Positions 25,286 to 34,149 of a stretch of DNA of 64,000 nt are shown here, piece by piece. The DNA comes from Ectobacillus sp048976805 (GTDB lineage Bacteria; Bacillota; Bacilli; Bacillales; Bacillaceae_G). Both the position numbers and the translations under genes were made by a program. The DNA is taken from contig JBHGUR010000082.1 of the NCBI GenBank assembly GCA_048976805.1, forward strand, positions 12,458-76,457, given 5' to 3'. The stretch's first letter is position 1. Each line of letters opens with the position of its first letter. The notes below the pieces were generated by a model. The model had not been told where the DNA came from. It worked only from the letters and a program-made list of their open reading frames with translations, and made no database searches.

Positions 25286-26095
25286 ATGAGCAACCAAATT
25301 GTCTATGTCGTTTCCGACTCGGTCGGGGAGACAGCGGAGTTAGTCGTACGGGCGGCGATGGGCCAGTTTCTTATCACACCTGATATTCGCCGCGTTCCGT
25401 ATGTAGAGGATACCGGGACATTGCAGGAGGTCGTGTCGATTGCAAAGAGCAATCAGGCAATTATATGCTTTACGCTAGTGAAGCCGAAAATGAGGCAATA
25501 TCTTATTGAGGAAGCACAAAAGGCAGGGGTTGAAGCATACGATATTATCGGCCCGCTTATCGACCAAATTCAAAGTATCACAGGCGCTACGCCGCGCTAC
25601 GAGCCGGGATTGGTACGGAAGCTTGATGAAGATTATTTTAAGAAAATTGAAGCAATTGAGTTTGCTGTGAAATATGATGATGGCCGTGATCCGCGCGGTA
25701 TTTTAAGGGCTGATATCGTGTTAATCGGCGTATCGAGAACATCGAAAACGCCACTCTCCCAGTATTTGGCGCATAAGCGTTTGAAAGTGGCTAATGTTCC
25801 GCTCGTTCCTGAGGTGGACCCGCCTGAAGAATTATATCGTGTACCGAAGGAAAAATGCTTTGGTTTGAAAATCGATCCGGAGAAGTTGAATCATATTCGG
25901 AGGGAGCGTTTGAAAACCCTTGGTTTAAGCGATGGGGCATCGTATGCGAATATGAAGCGCATCAATGAAGAAATGAGGCATTTTGACCGTGTTATCGAAA
26001 AAATCGGGTGCCAAGTAATCGATGTTTCTAATAAAGCAATTGAGGAAACGGCCAATGTTATTTTAAATGCCGTTCAAAATCAACGGAAATTTTAG
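25286..26095 (+). CDS. yqfL: Pyruvate, phosphate dikinase regulatory protein family (YqfL)
   Basis: A 269-residue DUF299 bifunctional kinase/phosphorylase that switches PPDK or PEP synthetase on and off. In B. subtilis YqfL acts with CcpN in gluconeogenic control. The P-loop is GVSRTSKTPLSQYLA. Other family motifs are VVSDSVGETAELV and PEVDPPEELY. It sits 27 bases after ccpN and is closed by a terminator. Confidence 0.93.
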   Translation: MSNQIVYVVSDSVGETAELVVRAAMGQFLITPDIRRVPYVEDTGTLQEVVSIAKSNQAIICFTLVKPKMRQYLIEEAQKAGVEAYDIIGPLIDQIQSITGATPRYEPGLVRKLDEDYFKKIEAIEFAVKYDDGRDPRGILRADIVLIGVSRTSKTPLSQYLAHKRLKVANVPLVPEVDPPEELYRVPKEKCFGLKIDPEKLNHIRRERLKTLGLSDGASYANMKRINEEMRHFDRVIEKIGCQVIDVSNKAIEETANVILNAVQNQRKF

Positions 26096-26097
26096 CG

Positions 26098-26124
26098 CAC
26101 ATTCTTTTTTTAGAATGTGTTTTT
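26098..26124 (+). terminator. Terminator after yqfL
   Basis: Stem CACATTCT / AGAATGTG with a T-rich loop and T-run. Confidence 0.8.
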
Positions 26125-26440
26125 CTATTTTGCAGATTTGAACGTAGGTTGGATGTGGGTGCTGGAAGCTTTAAGGAAAATGAGGCAAAATCGTGCTATA
26201 TCAACAATGGCATTTAGCATGGCCAAAAAAATACATAGGAACTGTAGCTAAATTTTAGGAATTATATTATAATAAAAAATTGTGATAAAAACCTTGATTT
26301 TACGTTTAGAGTTTGTTTTTTCCGAATAAACTATGGATAGGGTTTATTGTGGACATCTTTCTATGTAAAATCGACAAAAATCTGAACAATAAAACGCACG
26401 GTGCGGAAGGATTCACAGAAGGGATGTAGAATAGAGAAAT
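26125..26440. other. Intergenic region upstream of yqxD-dnaG-sigA
   Basis: It must carry the promoter of the macromolecular synthesis operon; a TATTATAAT at about 26265-26273 is the best -10 candidate. The stretch near 26188-26224 (TGCTATATCAACAATGGCATTTAGCA) echoes 2981-3018. No ORF supported. Confidence 0.4.
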
Positions 26441-26899
26441 ATGCCAAAAATCAATAGGATTTTTGTTGATGCGGATGCATGTCCGGTAAAAGAAGAAATT
26501 ATTCAGGTCAGCAGCCGGTTTCATATTGATGTTTATTTTGTTGCGTCCTACGCGCACCAATCAAACAATCAGCAAGGAAACTGGATCTATGTAGATTCCG
26601 TTAAAGACGAGGCAGATTTTTATATCTACAAACACACAAAAAACGGAGATCTCGTAGTTACACACGATATGGGGCTGGCAGGGCTTCTTCTTAAACAGGG
26701 CATTCAAGTGCTATCTCCGCGCGGCACCCTTCTCAAAGATGAACAGATGGATACAATTTTATATAGCCGATACGTATCTGCGAAGCTGCGCAGAAAAGGC
26801 ACCTTTACAAAAGGTCCAAAAGCATTTTCCAAAGAGGATCGCAAGCGTTTTTTGGATATTTTGCAAAAAATCTTGTCGAATCATGAAGGAATCGTGTAA
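26441..26899 (+). CDS. yqxD: YaiI/YqxD family protein (UPF0178, DUF188)
   Basis: A 152-residue PIN-like fold protein of UPF0178. Its biochemical role is not established. The family signature FVDADACPVKEEI is at residues 8-20, with VTHDMGLAGLLL and the acidic DxxL region after it. It leads the yqxD-dnaG-sigA order typical of Bacillus, 39 bases before dnaG. The ribosome binding site (AGAG) is weak. Confidence 0.9.
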   Translation: MPKINRIFVDADACPVKEEIIQVSSRFHIDVYFVASYAHQSNNQQGNWIYVDSVKDEADFYIYKHTKNGDLVVTHDMGLAGLLLKQGIQVLSPRGTLLKDEQMDTILYSRYVSAKLRRKGTFTKGPKAFSKEDRKRFLDILQKILSNHEGIV

Positions 26900-26938
26900 C
26901 TTATAGCGAATACAAAAATACAATACGGAGATGGAGCT

Positions 26939-28723
26939 ATGGGAAACCTAATCCCCGATGAGGTTGTAGAACAAGTTCGTCAATCAGTGGACATTGTGGA
27001 TGTAATTAGCGAATATGTTCAACTGAAGAAACAAGGGCGAAACTATTTCGGATTATGTCCCTTGCACGGGGAAAATACGCCTTCTTTCTCTGTTTCTCCG
27101 GACAAGCAGATTTTCCATTGTTTCGGGTGTGGAGAAGGCGGAAATGTTTTATCTTTCCTTATGAAAGTGGACGGTATTACCTTTGTGGAGGCCGTTCAGA
27201 AATTAGGGGAAAAAGCAGGCATTAATGTTGCGGAGTATATTTCGGAACGCGATGTTGAGCGTGAATATGACTCTGCAATGATAGAAGCGCATGAATTGCT
27301 CAAAAAATATTATCACCATCTTCTTGTAAATACACAAGAAGGGGAGAAGGCACTGCAATACCTTTTAGACAGAAACATTACAAAAGATATGGTCATGAAA
27401 TTTGAAATCGGCTATGCAGGAACTGCATGGGACCATGCAGCGAGAGTGCTGCAAAAACGTGGATTTTCCCTTTTGGAGATGGAGCAAGCAGGTCTCGTTG
27501 TTAGAAGTGAAAAAGACGGAAATTATTATGATCGCTTCCGTAATCGCATCGTGTTTCCAATTCATAATTTACAGGGAAAAGCGGTTGCCTTCAGCGGCAG
27601 GGCGCTTGGGGAGGATTCGCCGAAATACTTAAATACGCCGGAAACGCCTATATTTCATAAAAGCAAAATATTGTATAACTTTCATCGGGCTCGTTCTTCT
27701 ATGCGAAAGCAGCAGCGGGTTTTTCTATTTGAAGGCTATGCTGATGTACTGGCCTCTGTAAAAAGCGGCTTTGAGGAATCAGTCGCCACAATGGGAACCG
27801 CTTTGACGGATGAGCAGGCACGGATACTGCGGCGCAATGTGGATACAGTAATTTTATGCTACGATGGTGATAAAGCAGGGCAAGAAGCTACTGTAAAAGC
27901 TGGGCAGCTTCTTCTTGACATCGGGTGTCATGTTAAAGTTGTCATGTTCCCGGACAAGATGGATCCCGATGAGTATATTCGCAAATACGGAGAAACGGGT
28001 TTTCAAAAGCTTGTGGACAGCAGCGGCAATTTCTTGGACTTTAAACTTCATTATCTTCGTTCTGGAAAAAAAATGCAAAACCCGCAGGAGCAGGGCGAGT
28101 ATGTACAAAGAGCCCTGCACGAGCTGGCAAAGTTGACGACTTTTGTTCAGGCGCAACCGTATTTACAAGCTTTAGCAAAAGAATTTCCGTATGACATGGA
28201 TGATTTGCGAAATGAGTTAAAGAAAATTGAGAAAAGGCAACATAAAACTGAGCAAGCTGAACAAAAGCTCACGCAGCCTGTGAAAGTAAAACCAAGGTTT
28301 TTCGGCTATGAGAGAGCGGAACGCGAATTGCTCTTTCACGCCCTTTTGGATGAAGAAGTGGCACACAAACTTCAGGAATTTATTCAATATTTTCATACAG
28401 AGGAACATAAAGGGATTTTATATGAACTGTATGCATATTATGAAAAAGGATATGAACCTTCTATCAGTAAATTTCTTGACTGGCTCTCTAATGATGAACT
28501 AAAAAAGATTGTAGCAGACATTTCTAGCGATAAATTGATCAATCCCGTCTACTCGCAGGAAATGTTTGAAGGAAATCTTACATCTTTGCGGAAGCATGAG
28601 CAAAGCATAGAAGAGAAGAGTTATTTTTTCGAGCTCCAAAGGCTTGAGAAAACGTTAAATCCTACAGAGTTAGCTCGATTCGCTTTAGAAAACATTATTA
28701 ATAAACGAAAAGCAAGAAAATAG
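26939..28723 (+). CDS. dnaG: DNA primase DnaG
   Basis: A 594-residue primase making RNA primers at the fork. The N-terminal zinc domain has CPLHGENTPSFSV and CFGCGEGGN (CHC2 type). The Toprim core has FEGYADVL and YDGDKAGQEA. The C-terminal helicase-binding domain (about 450-594) is rich in charge, as in Bacillus. ATG with a modest GGAG. Part of yqxD-dnaG-sigA. Confidence 0.96.
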   Translation: MGNLIPDEVVEQVRQSVDIVDVISEYVQLKKQGRNYFGLCPLHGENTPSFSVSPDKQIFHCFGCGEGGNVLSFLMKVDGITFVEAVQKLGEKAGINVAEYISERDVEREYDSAMIEAHELLKKYYHHLLVNTQEGEKALQYLLDRNITKDMVMKFEIGYAGTAWDHAARVLQKRGFSLLEMEQAGLVVRSEKDGNYYDRFRNRIVFPIHNLQGKAVAFSGRALGEDSPKYLNTPETPIFHKSKILYNFHRARSSMRKQQRVFLFEGYADVLASVKSGFEESVATMGTALTDEQARILRRNVDTVILCYDGDKAGQEATVKAGQLLLDIGCHVKVVMFPDKMDPDEYIRKYGETGFQKLVDSSGNFLDFKLHYLRSGKKMQNPQEQGEYVQRALHELAKLTTFVQAQPYLQALAKEFPYDMDDLRNELKKIEKRQHKTEQAEQKLTQPVKVKPRFFGYERAERELLFHALLDEEVAHKLQEFIQYFHTEEHKGILYELYAYYEKGYEPSISKFLDWLSNDELKKIVADISSDKLINPVYSQEMFEGNLTSLRKHEQSIEEKSYFFELQRLEKTLNPTELARFALENIINKRKARK

Positions 28724-28782
28724 CTTTTTGCATAAAATCCAATTATAATTAATGTTTGTATCTCGCGTAAGGAGGGGAACAA

Positions 28783-29901
28783 ATGGCTGACAAATCAGCT
28801 CGTTCTAAAGAAGTTGAAACGGATGTAACTTTCGAGCAAGTGAAAGAGCAGTTGACTGAACTCGGAAAAAAACGCGGCGTTCTTACATATGAAGAGATTG
28901 CAGAACGCATGAGCGGATTCGATATTGAATCTGAACAAATGGATGAATATTACGAATATTTAGGGGAGCAAGGTGTCGAATTAATCGGTGACGCAGATGA
29001 AGACCCTAATATTCATCAGTTAGAAAAAGAAGAAGAATTTGATTTAAATGACTTGAGTGTTCCGCCAGGGGTAAAAATCAATGACCCTGTACGCATGTAT
29101 TTAAAAGAAATCGGCCGCGTGGATTTATTGTCCGCTGAAGAAGAAATTGAGCTTGCAAAACGTATAGAGCTAGGCGATGAAGAAGCAAAACGCCGTTTAG
29201 CAGAGGCGAACTTGCGACTTGTTGTAAGTATTGCAAAGCGTTATGTCGGCCGCGGTATGTTGTTCCTAGACTTAATTCAAGAAGGAAATATGGGCTTGAT
29301 TAAAGCCGTTGAAAAATTTGATTACCGCAAAGGATATAAGTTCAGTACGTACGCAACTTGGTGGATTCGTCAAGCTATTACTCGTGCAATCGCTGACCAG
29401 GCGAGAACAATTCGTATCCCTGTTCACATGGTTGAGACGATTAATAAACTTATTCGTGTACAACGCCAGCTGCTTCAAGATTTAGGGCGTGAGCCATCTC
29501 CAGAAGAAATCGGAGAAGAGATGGATTTGGCACCTGAAAAGGTGCGGGAAATCCTTAAGATTGCGCAAGAGCCGGTATCTCTCGAAACACCAATTGGCGA
29601 GGAAGATGATTCTCACCTAGGGGATTTTATCGAGGATCAAGAAGCGACTTCCCCGGCTGAACATGCAGCTTATGAATTATTAAAAGAACAGCTTGAAGAC
29701 GTGTTAGACACATTAACTGACCGTGAAGAAAATGTGCTGCGCCTGCGTTTTGGGCTGGATGACGGGAGAACACGCACTCTTGAAGAGGTTGGAAAGGTGT
29801 TTGGTGTAACAAGAGAACGAATCCGTCAAATTGAAGCAAAAGCGTTGCGTAAATTAAGGCATCCAAGCCGCAGCAAGCGTTTGAAAGATTTCTTGGAATA
29901 G
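28783..29901 (+). CDS. sigA: Housekeeping sigma factor SigA (RpoD)
   Basis: A 372-residue primary sigma factor. Region 1.2 starts near DPVRMYLKEIG. Region 2 includes DLIQEGNMGLIKAVEKFDYR and KFSTYATWWIRQAI; region 3 EPSPEEIGEEMDL; region 4 has LTDREENVLRLRFGL and VTRERIRQIEAKALRKLRHP. AAGGAGGGG eight bases before ATG. Several promoters in this window (TTGACA/TATAAT types) are its expected targets. Confidence 0.98.
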   Translation: MADKSARSKEVETDVTFEQVKEQLTELGKKRGVLTYEEIAERMSGFDIESEQMDEYYEYLGEQGVELIGDADEDPNIHQLEKEEEFDLNDLSVPPGVKINDPVRMYLKEIGRVDLLSAEEEIELAKRIELGDEEAKRRLAEANLRLVVSIAKRYVGRGMLFLDLIQEGNMGLIKAVEKFDYRKGYKFSTYATWWIRQAITRAIADQARTIRIPVHMVETINKLIRVQRQLLQDLGREPSPEEIGEEMDLAPEKVREILKIAQEPVSLETPIGEEDDSHLGDFIEDQEATSPAEHAAYELLKEQLEDVLDTLTDREENVLRLRFGLDDGRTRTLEEVGKVFGVTRERIRQIEAKALRKLRHPSRSKRLKDFLE

Positions 29902-29916
29902 CGGTTTAGTATATGT

Positions 29917-29952
29917 AAAGTTTACTTCAAAAACATGAAGTAAACTTTTTCT
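29917..29952 (+). terminator. Terminator after sigA
   Basis: A 13-bp stem AAAGTTTACTTCA / TGAAGTAAACTTT with a six-base loop and T-run. Confidence 0.88.
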
Positions 29953-30303
29953 TTTTGTTAAACTAACTTAATTTTCTTGAAAATGATAGCGCAATCAATA
30001 GTTACAATTCTTGTAATTTATTTTACAGAATTGTCTATTGATTTGCAAATAGTCATTTTTATATTTTTCGAGCAATTTCATCTTTGGCTTACAGCATTTT
30101 TTAAGGAATGTGGCGGTTTCTTACAGTTTGAGGTGGTATTTGCCAAAAATTGCGTGACAATCTTGTGATTCTGAATAATTTTCGAAATTTCTGGAATATT
30201 TTTTCTCTATCGTATAGTTTGGACTTTTCCGATAGAGCGTTTTCAAGTACAATAGTAATGTCTATATAAAAACAATGGGGTACATAGAGGGGGAGAAAAG
30301 GAA
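29953..30303. other. AT-rich intergenic region upstream of cccA
   Basis: No gene supported. TACAAT at 30248-30253 is a possible -10 for cccA, but the -35 is weak. No repeat copy or hairpin recognised in the 350 bp. Confidence 0.4.
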
Positions 30304-30663
30304 ATGAAACGCAACCCATTGATTCCGTTCGCGCTAATTGCTGTTTTAGGAATCGGTTTAATGTTTTTGCTTTCCTTCCAAGGATTGAACAAGGGGAAAG
30401 AGTTGGCGGAAGCTAAGAAAAACGGCGGGAAGACGACGCAAGCTGCAGCCAAGCCGGAAGATATTGTAAAGCAAAGCTGTGTTAGCTGTCACGGGGAACA
30501 GCTGCAGGGCGGAGTTGGTCCGAGTTTGCAAAAAGTAGGGTCCAAGCTTTCTAAAGATGATATTCAAAATATTATCGTAAATGGCAAAGGCAACATGCCT
30601 GCTGGCTTAGTGCCGGCCGATCAAGCTGCTAAAGTTGCCGACTGGCTAGCGAAAAAGAAATAA
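30304..30663 (+). CDS. cccA: Membrane-anchored cytochrome c550
   Basis: A 119-residue small cytochrome c. The N-terminal hydrophobic segment (residues 6-25) serves as an uncleaved membrane anchor, so the haem domain faces outside. The haem site is CVSCH, and the sixth ligand is the methionine in GKGNMPAGL. It fits CccA of Bacillus, which carries electrons to caa3-type oxidase. It is a monocistron behind sigA with its own terminator. Confidence 0.93.
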   Translation: MKRNPLIPFALIAVLGIGLMFLLSFQGLNKGKELAEAKKNGGKTTQAAAKPEDIVKQSCVSCHGEQLQGGVGPSLQKVGSKLSKDDIQNIIVNGKGNMPAGLVPADQAAKVADWLAKKK

Positions 30664-30668
30664 GTTGT

Positions 30669-30698
30669 AACCCTTTGTGTATACCACAAAGGGTTTTT
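30669..30698 (+). terminator. Terminator after cccA
   Basis: Stem AACCCTTTGTG / CACAAAGGGTT with loop TATAC and T-run. Confidence 0.88.
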
Positions 30699-30756
30699 CT
30701 TATTATGATACTGAAAAGTTTCTCCCGGCCGCTTGCAACGAAGGGGAGAAATTCTT

Positions 30757-30792
30757 ATGATGAAAGCATACCGAAAAAGAAGGAGTTTGTGA
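30757..30792 (+). CDS. Possible 11-codon leader ORF before trmK
   Basis: ATGATG followed by codons for KAYRKRRSL and TGA, preceded at the right distance by AAGGGGAG. Its TGA overlaps a GTG (GTGA, 30789) in frame with trmK, a typical coupling arrangement. There is no homology to lean on; it may be a chance ORF. Confidence 0.3.
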   Translation: MMKAYRKRRSL

Positions 30793-30800
30793 AAAACGAG

Positions 30801-31508
30801 ATGAGTGAAATTAAGCTTTCAAAACGATTAGAAGCGGTTGCGTCGGAAATTCTGCCGCAATCGATACTTGCCGATATTGGTTCAGACCACGCCTATTTAC
30901 CGTGCTATGCTGTTATGAACGATATCGTTACATATGCCATTGCCGGAGAAGTCGTGGATGGCCCTTTTCGCTCCGCCCAGTCTAAAGTGGCGCAATACGG
31001 GCTGCAGTCAAAGGTGGCTGTCCGAAAGGGAGACGGATTGGAAGTAGTCGAAAAAGGCGAAGTGGATACGATTACAATTGCCGGTATGGGCGGGGCGCTT
31101 ATTCGCGACATACTAGAGCGGGGAAAAGATAAACTTGAAGGAGTAACCCGGCTTATTTTGCAACCGAACATCGGAGCGCATAATATAAGAGAATGGTTTA
31201 TTGAAAACGGCTGGGAGCTTATAAAGGAAAAAATCTTAAAAGAGGATGGGAAAATTTACGAGATCTTGGTTGCAAGAAAGGGAGACGGATTAAAACCGTA
31301 TTCAGAAAAAAGGAAGCACGCTTTGTTTATGGGGCCGTTTTTAATAAAAGAAAAGAACGAAGTGTTTGTGGAAAAATGGACCCATGAACTAAAAAATTTA
31401 AAACGCATTTCCAAACAGCTTGAGCAAGCGGAAGAAACAGAAGAAGCCGCTGCTAAAAGAAGGGAAATAGAAGAGAAAATCCGTATGGTAGAGGAGGTGC
31501 TGGCATGA
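30801..31508 (+). CDS. trmK: tRNA (adenine-22-N1)-methyltransferase TrmK
   Basis: A 235-residue SAM enzyme methylating A22 of tRNA. Family motifs are LADIGSDHAYLPCYAV, AGEVVDGPF, and TIAGMGGALIRDIL (NPPY-equivalent loop), followed by a C-terminal coiled coil. MSEIKLSKRL matches the family start and supports the ATG at 30801. A GTG at 30789 (four codons earlier, overlapping the stop of a leader ORF) is the alternative. It overlaps yqfO by ATGA. Confidence 0.93.
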   Translation: MSEIKLSKRLEAVASEILPQSILADIGSDHAYLPCYAVMNDIVTYAIAGEVVDGPFRSAQSKVAQYGLQSKVAVRKGDGLEVVEKGEVDTITIAGMGGALIRDILERGKDKLEGVTRLILQPNIGAHNIREWFIENGWELIKEKILKEDGKIYEILVARKGDGLKPYSEKRKHALFMGPFLIKEKNEVFVEKWTHELKNLKRISKQLEQAEETEEAAAKRREIEEKIRMVEEVLA

Positions 31509-32626
31509 GTAAAATTCCAAATGGCCACGAAATTATTTCGCTTTTTGAGGGGATGTATCCAAAATATTTAGCGATGGAGGGAGATAAGATTGGGCTGCAG
31601 TTAGGATCTTTAAACAAGCCGATCAAAAACGTACTGATCGCACTTGATGTGACGGAGGCTGTGATTGAGGAGGCAATCGAGAAAGAGGCAAACCTTATAA
31701 TTGCCCACCACCCGCTTATTTTTCATCCGTTAAAGCAAATTCATACGGATACTGCTTACGGGCGTATAATCGAAATGTGTATCAAACGTGATATAGCGGT
31801 TTATGCGGCGCATACGAATGTGGATGTAGCTGTGGGGGGCGTAAACGATTTGCTTGCAGAAGCGCTGGGGCTTGTGGATACGGAAGTGCTCGTTCCGACA
31901 TATGAACAGCCTCTTAAGAAGCTTGTTGTTTTCGTGCCGGCTTCCCATGCTGATGCCGTTCGGGAGGCGCTGGGAAATGCAGGGGCAGGACATATCGGAA
32001 ATTACAGCCACTGTACGTTTAATAGCGAGGGTTTCGGTACATTTGTGCCGCTGGAAGGAACAAATCCATATATCGGCAAACAAGGACAGCTAGAGCGGGC
32101 ACCGGAAATACGAATCGAAACAATCATTCCAGCTCCATTGCAGCGGAAGGCTGTAATGGCGATGCTTGCAGCGCATCCGTATGAAGAGGTTGCGTATGAT
32201 ATTTACCCGTTAGAAAATAAGGGCGAGGCTTTAGGATTAGGGAAAATTGGAGTTTTGCGTAATGAGATGACGCTTGAGCAATTTGCAGGCTATGTAAAAG
32301 AGCGCCTTGATGTAAAGGAAGTACGGGTAGTTGGAAATTTGCACGATAAGGTGAAAAAAGTAGCAGTACTTGGCGGTGATGGCAACAAGTATATAAAGCA
32401 AGCGAAATTCTGCGGCGCTGACGTCTATGTGACAGGAGATTTATATTACCACGTAGCTCATGACGCAATGATGCTCGGATTGAATATCGTAGATCCTGGC
32501 CATAATATCGAAAAGATTATGAAGGCTGGCGTGCAAAGACAACTGCAGCAAAAAGCGGATGAGAATAAGTTTTCGCTTACAGTTCATGCTTCGGCAATCC
32601 ATACAGATCCGTTTACTTTTATGTAG
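31505..32626 (+). CDS. yqfO: Nif3-like dinuclear metal centre protein YqfO
   Basis: A 373-residue Nif3/DUF34 protein with an inserted PII-like domain, the form usual in Bacillus. Metal residues appear in AHHPLIFHPLK, AAHTNVDVAVGGVND and the C-terminal TGDLYYHVAHDA and DPGHNIEK. The insert is about residues 130-230. Its activity is unsettled. It is translationally coupled to trmK. The stop TAG uses the first G of a mobile element; the uninterrupted site in the duplicated flank reads TTTATGTAA, so the original stop was probably TAA. Confidence 0.92.
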   Translation: MSKIPNGHEIISLFEGMYPKYLAMEGDKIGLQLGSLNKPIKNVLIALDVTEAVIEEAIEKEANLIIAHHPLIFHPLKQIHTDTAYGRIIEMCIKRDIAVYAAHTNVDVAVGGVNDLLAEALGLVDTEVLVPTYEQPLKKLVVFVPASHADAVREALGNAGAGHIGNYSHCTFNSEGFGTFVPLEGTNPYIGKQGQLERAPEIRIETIIPAPLQRKAVMAMLAAHPYEEVAYDIYPLENKGEALGLGKIGVLRNEMTLEQFAGYVKERLDVKEVRVVGNLHDKVKKVAVLGGDGNKYIKQAKFCGADVYVTGDLYYHVAHDAMMLGLNIVDPGHNIEKIMKAGVQRQLQQKADENKFSLTVHASAIHTDPFTFM

Positions 32627-33046
32627 GCTCTGTTACACTTGATTGTTGATTTTCCACTATAGGCGAACGCTTTCCGCGGGCGGGGCCGAGCCGCTTCCCT
32701 CGCTGCGCTCAGTCCAGGGTCTTGGCTGTCCCGTTTTTCCAGCTGGAGTCGCCGCCTTTCGTTCCAAATCAACATTAGCCTTTAACAGAGACATCCATGC
32801 AAGAATATAACTCGCACCACGATAGATAAAAATTTGTATTTTTTAAGGTAGGCCGATGTTGCTTTTTATATCACGTACGTCTGTACATCACGGCTATGCA
32901 GACATTGCAACCCGCACTTATCTTCTCCCTCTGGTTTTCCTTTGGACGAGGCAGAACTAGGCCCTGACCGTTACTACACACAGCTGGGAGCACTCTTCCC
33001 CTCTAAAAATAAGGGGGGTTAACACAGATTATTTTTTAGGGTAGCC
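32626..33046. mobile_element. Composite element (leftward: A module, linker, B module), 8-bp target duplication
   Basis: A 421-bp unit from GGCTCTGTTACA to AAAAAATAATCTG reversed, ending TTTTTTAGGGTAGCC. It is flanked by perfect repeats TTTATGTA (32618-32625 and 33047-33054). It is the composite of 18372 in reverse orientation; seen from its B end, the A module is again the inverted form. It sits exactly at the yqfO stop codon. Confidence 0.8.
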
Positions 33047-33062
33047 TTTATGTAAACAAACA

Positions 33063-33089
33063 AAAGCGGAAGGACCTCTCTTCCGCTTT
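33063..33089 (-). terminator. Terminator of ispH
   Basis: Stem AAAGCGGAAG / CTTCCGCTTT with a seven-base loop; on the minus strand it is followed by a T-rich tract. Confidence 0.75.
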
Positions 33090-33108
33090 CGTGCTGATTA
33101 ATAGAATT

Positions 33109-34047
33109 TTATCTTTTTACCTTTGGCAAAATCTTATTTAGCGGTACTTGCCGCTTCCGTTCCCATGTAGAGGGATCGAGCGGGTCATATTGCTCTAAAA
33201 AGGCGATAACCTCTTTTGTAATTGGTGTCGGTGTGGAGGCTCCGGCTGTAACGGCCACCGCATTTACACCTTGCAGCCATTCTAGCTGCAATTCGCTTAC
33301 GTCTGATATACGATAAGCTTTTGTTCCTGCAATTTCTTCTGATACTTGGGCCAGGCGGTTGGAGTTATTGCTTTTTGGATCGCCGACAACGATGGTTAAA
33401 TCTGCTTCTGTCGCTTGCTCGGCCACCGCTTCTTGGCGCACTTGAGTCGCAAGGCAAATTTCTTTATGGAATTCGGCTGCGGGATAGCGTTCTTTAATTT
33501 TTTCCATGATATGCTGAACATCCCATTGGCTCATCGTTGTTTGGTTTGTGACTAAAATTTTATCAGTTGGAATAACTAAATTCTCAAGGTCCGCTTCCTT
33601 CTCAATAAGATGAACGATACCAGGAGCGATTCCAACCGCTCCTTCCGGCTCTGGGTGCCCTTTTTTTCCAATATAAATAATATGGTATCCTTCTGCTTTT
33701 TTTGCTCTGATTAAATCATGTGTTTTTGTTACGTCCGGACATGTCGCATCTATCGTTGTAAGCCCCTTTTCCTTTGCCCGTTGTTTTACTTCCGGGGATA
33801 CGCCGTGCGCGGTGAAAATCACAGTTCCCGATTCGATTTTATCGAGAATTTCAAGGCGATTGGCCCCGTCAAGTGTAATGATGCCCTCTTCTTCAAAAGC
33901 GTCTGTAACGTGTTTGTTATGGACAATCATTCCTAAGATGTATATCGGTCTTGGTAAGTTTTTATCAAGCGCCGCATTGCGCGCGATTACCATGGCATCT
34001 ACCACCCCGTAACAGTAGCCGCGGGGAGCGATTTTAATTACTTTCAA
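33109..34047 (-). CDS. ispH: 4-hydroxy-3-methylbut-2-enyl diphosphate reductase IspH
   Basis: A 312-residue iron-sulfur enzyme, the last step of the MEP isoprenoid pathway, giving IPP and DMAPP. Cluster cysteines are in GYCYGVVDA, DATCPDVTKTHD and ICLATQVRQEA. Substrate residues lie in FTAHGVSPEV and VTAGASTPTPI. It starts at TTG with AAAAGGAGAGG upstream. It faces yqfO, as in B. subtilis (yqfP). IspG for the preceding step is at 42 kb in this window. Confidence 0.95.
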   Translation of the reverse strand: MKVIKIAPRGYCYGVVDAMVIARNAALDKNLPRPIYILGMIVHNKHVTDAFEEEGIITLDGANRLEILDKIESGTVIFTAHGVSPEVKQRAKEKGLTTIDATCPDVTKTHDLIRAKKAEGYHIIYIGKKGHPEPEGAVGIAPGIVHLIEKEADLENLVIPTDKILVTNQTTMSQWDVQHIMEKIKERYPAAEFHKEICLATQVRQEAVAEQATEADLTIVVGDPKSNNSNRLAQVSEEIAGTKAYRISDVSELQLEWLQGVNAVAVTAGASTPTPITKEVIAFLEQYDPLDPSTWERKRQVPLNKILPKVKR

Positions 34048-34149
34048 ATATATCCTCTCCTTTTTAGCAAGGAATCTCTGTTTTAGTATCTGTAGGATTG
34101 TTCTACTTCATTATAAAGGAGAGGAAGAAAGTTGACAAAGGGATTGCTG

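Noticed and set aside
30801..31508. Longer TrmK start at 30675
   Set aside because: The frame is open upstream to 30675 but runs through the cccA terminator and has no ribosome binding site there; known TrmK proteins start at the KLSKRL region.
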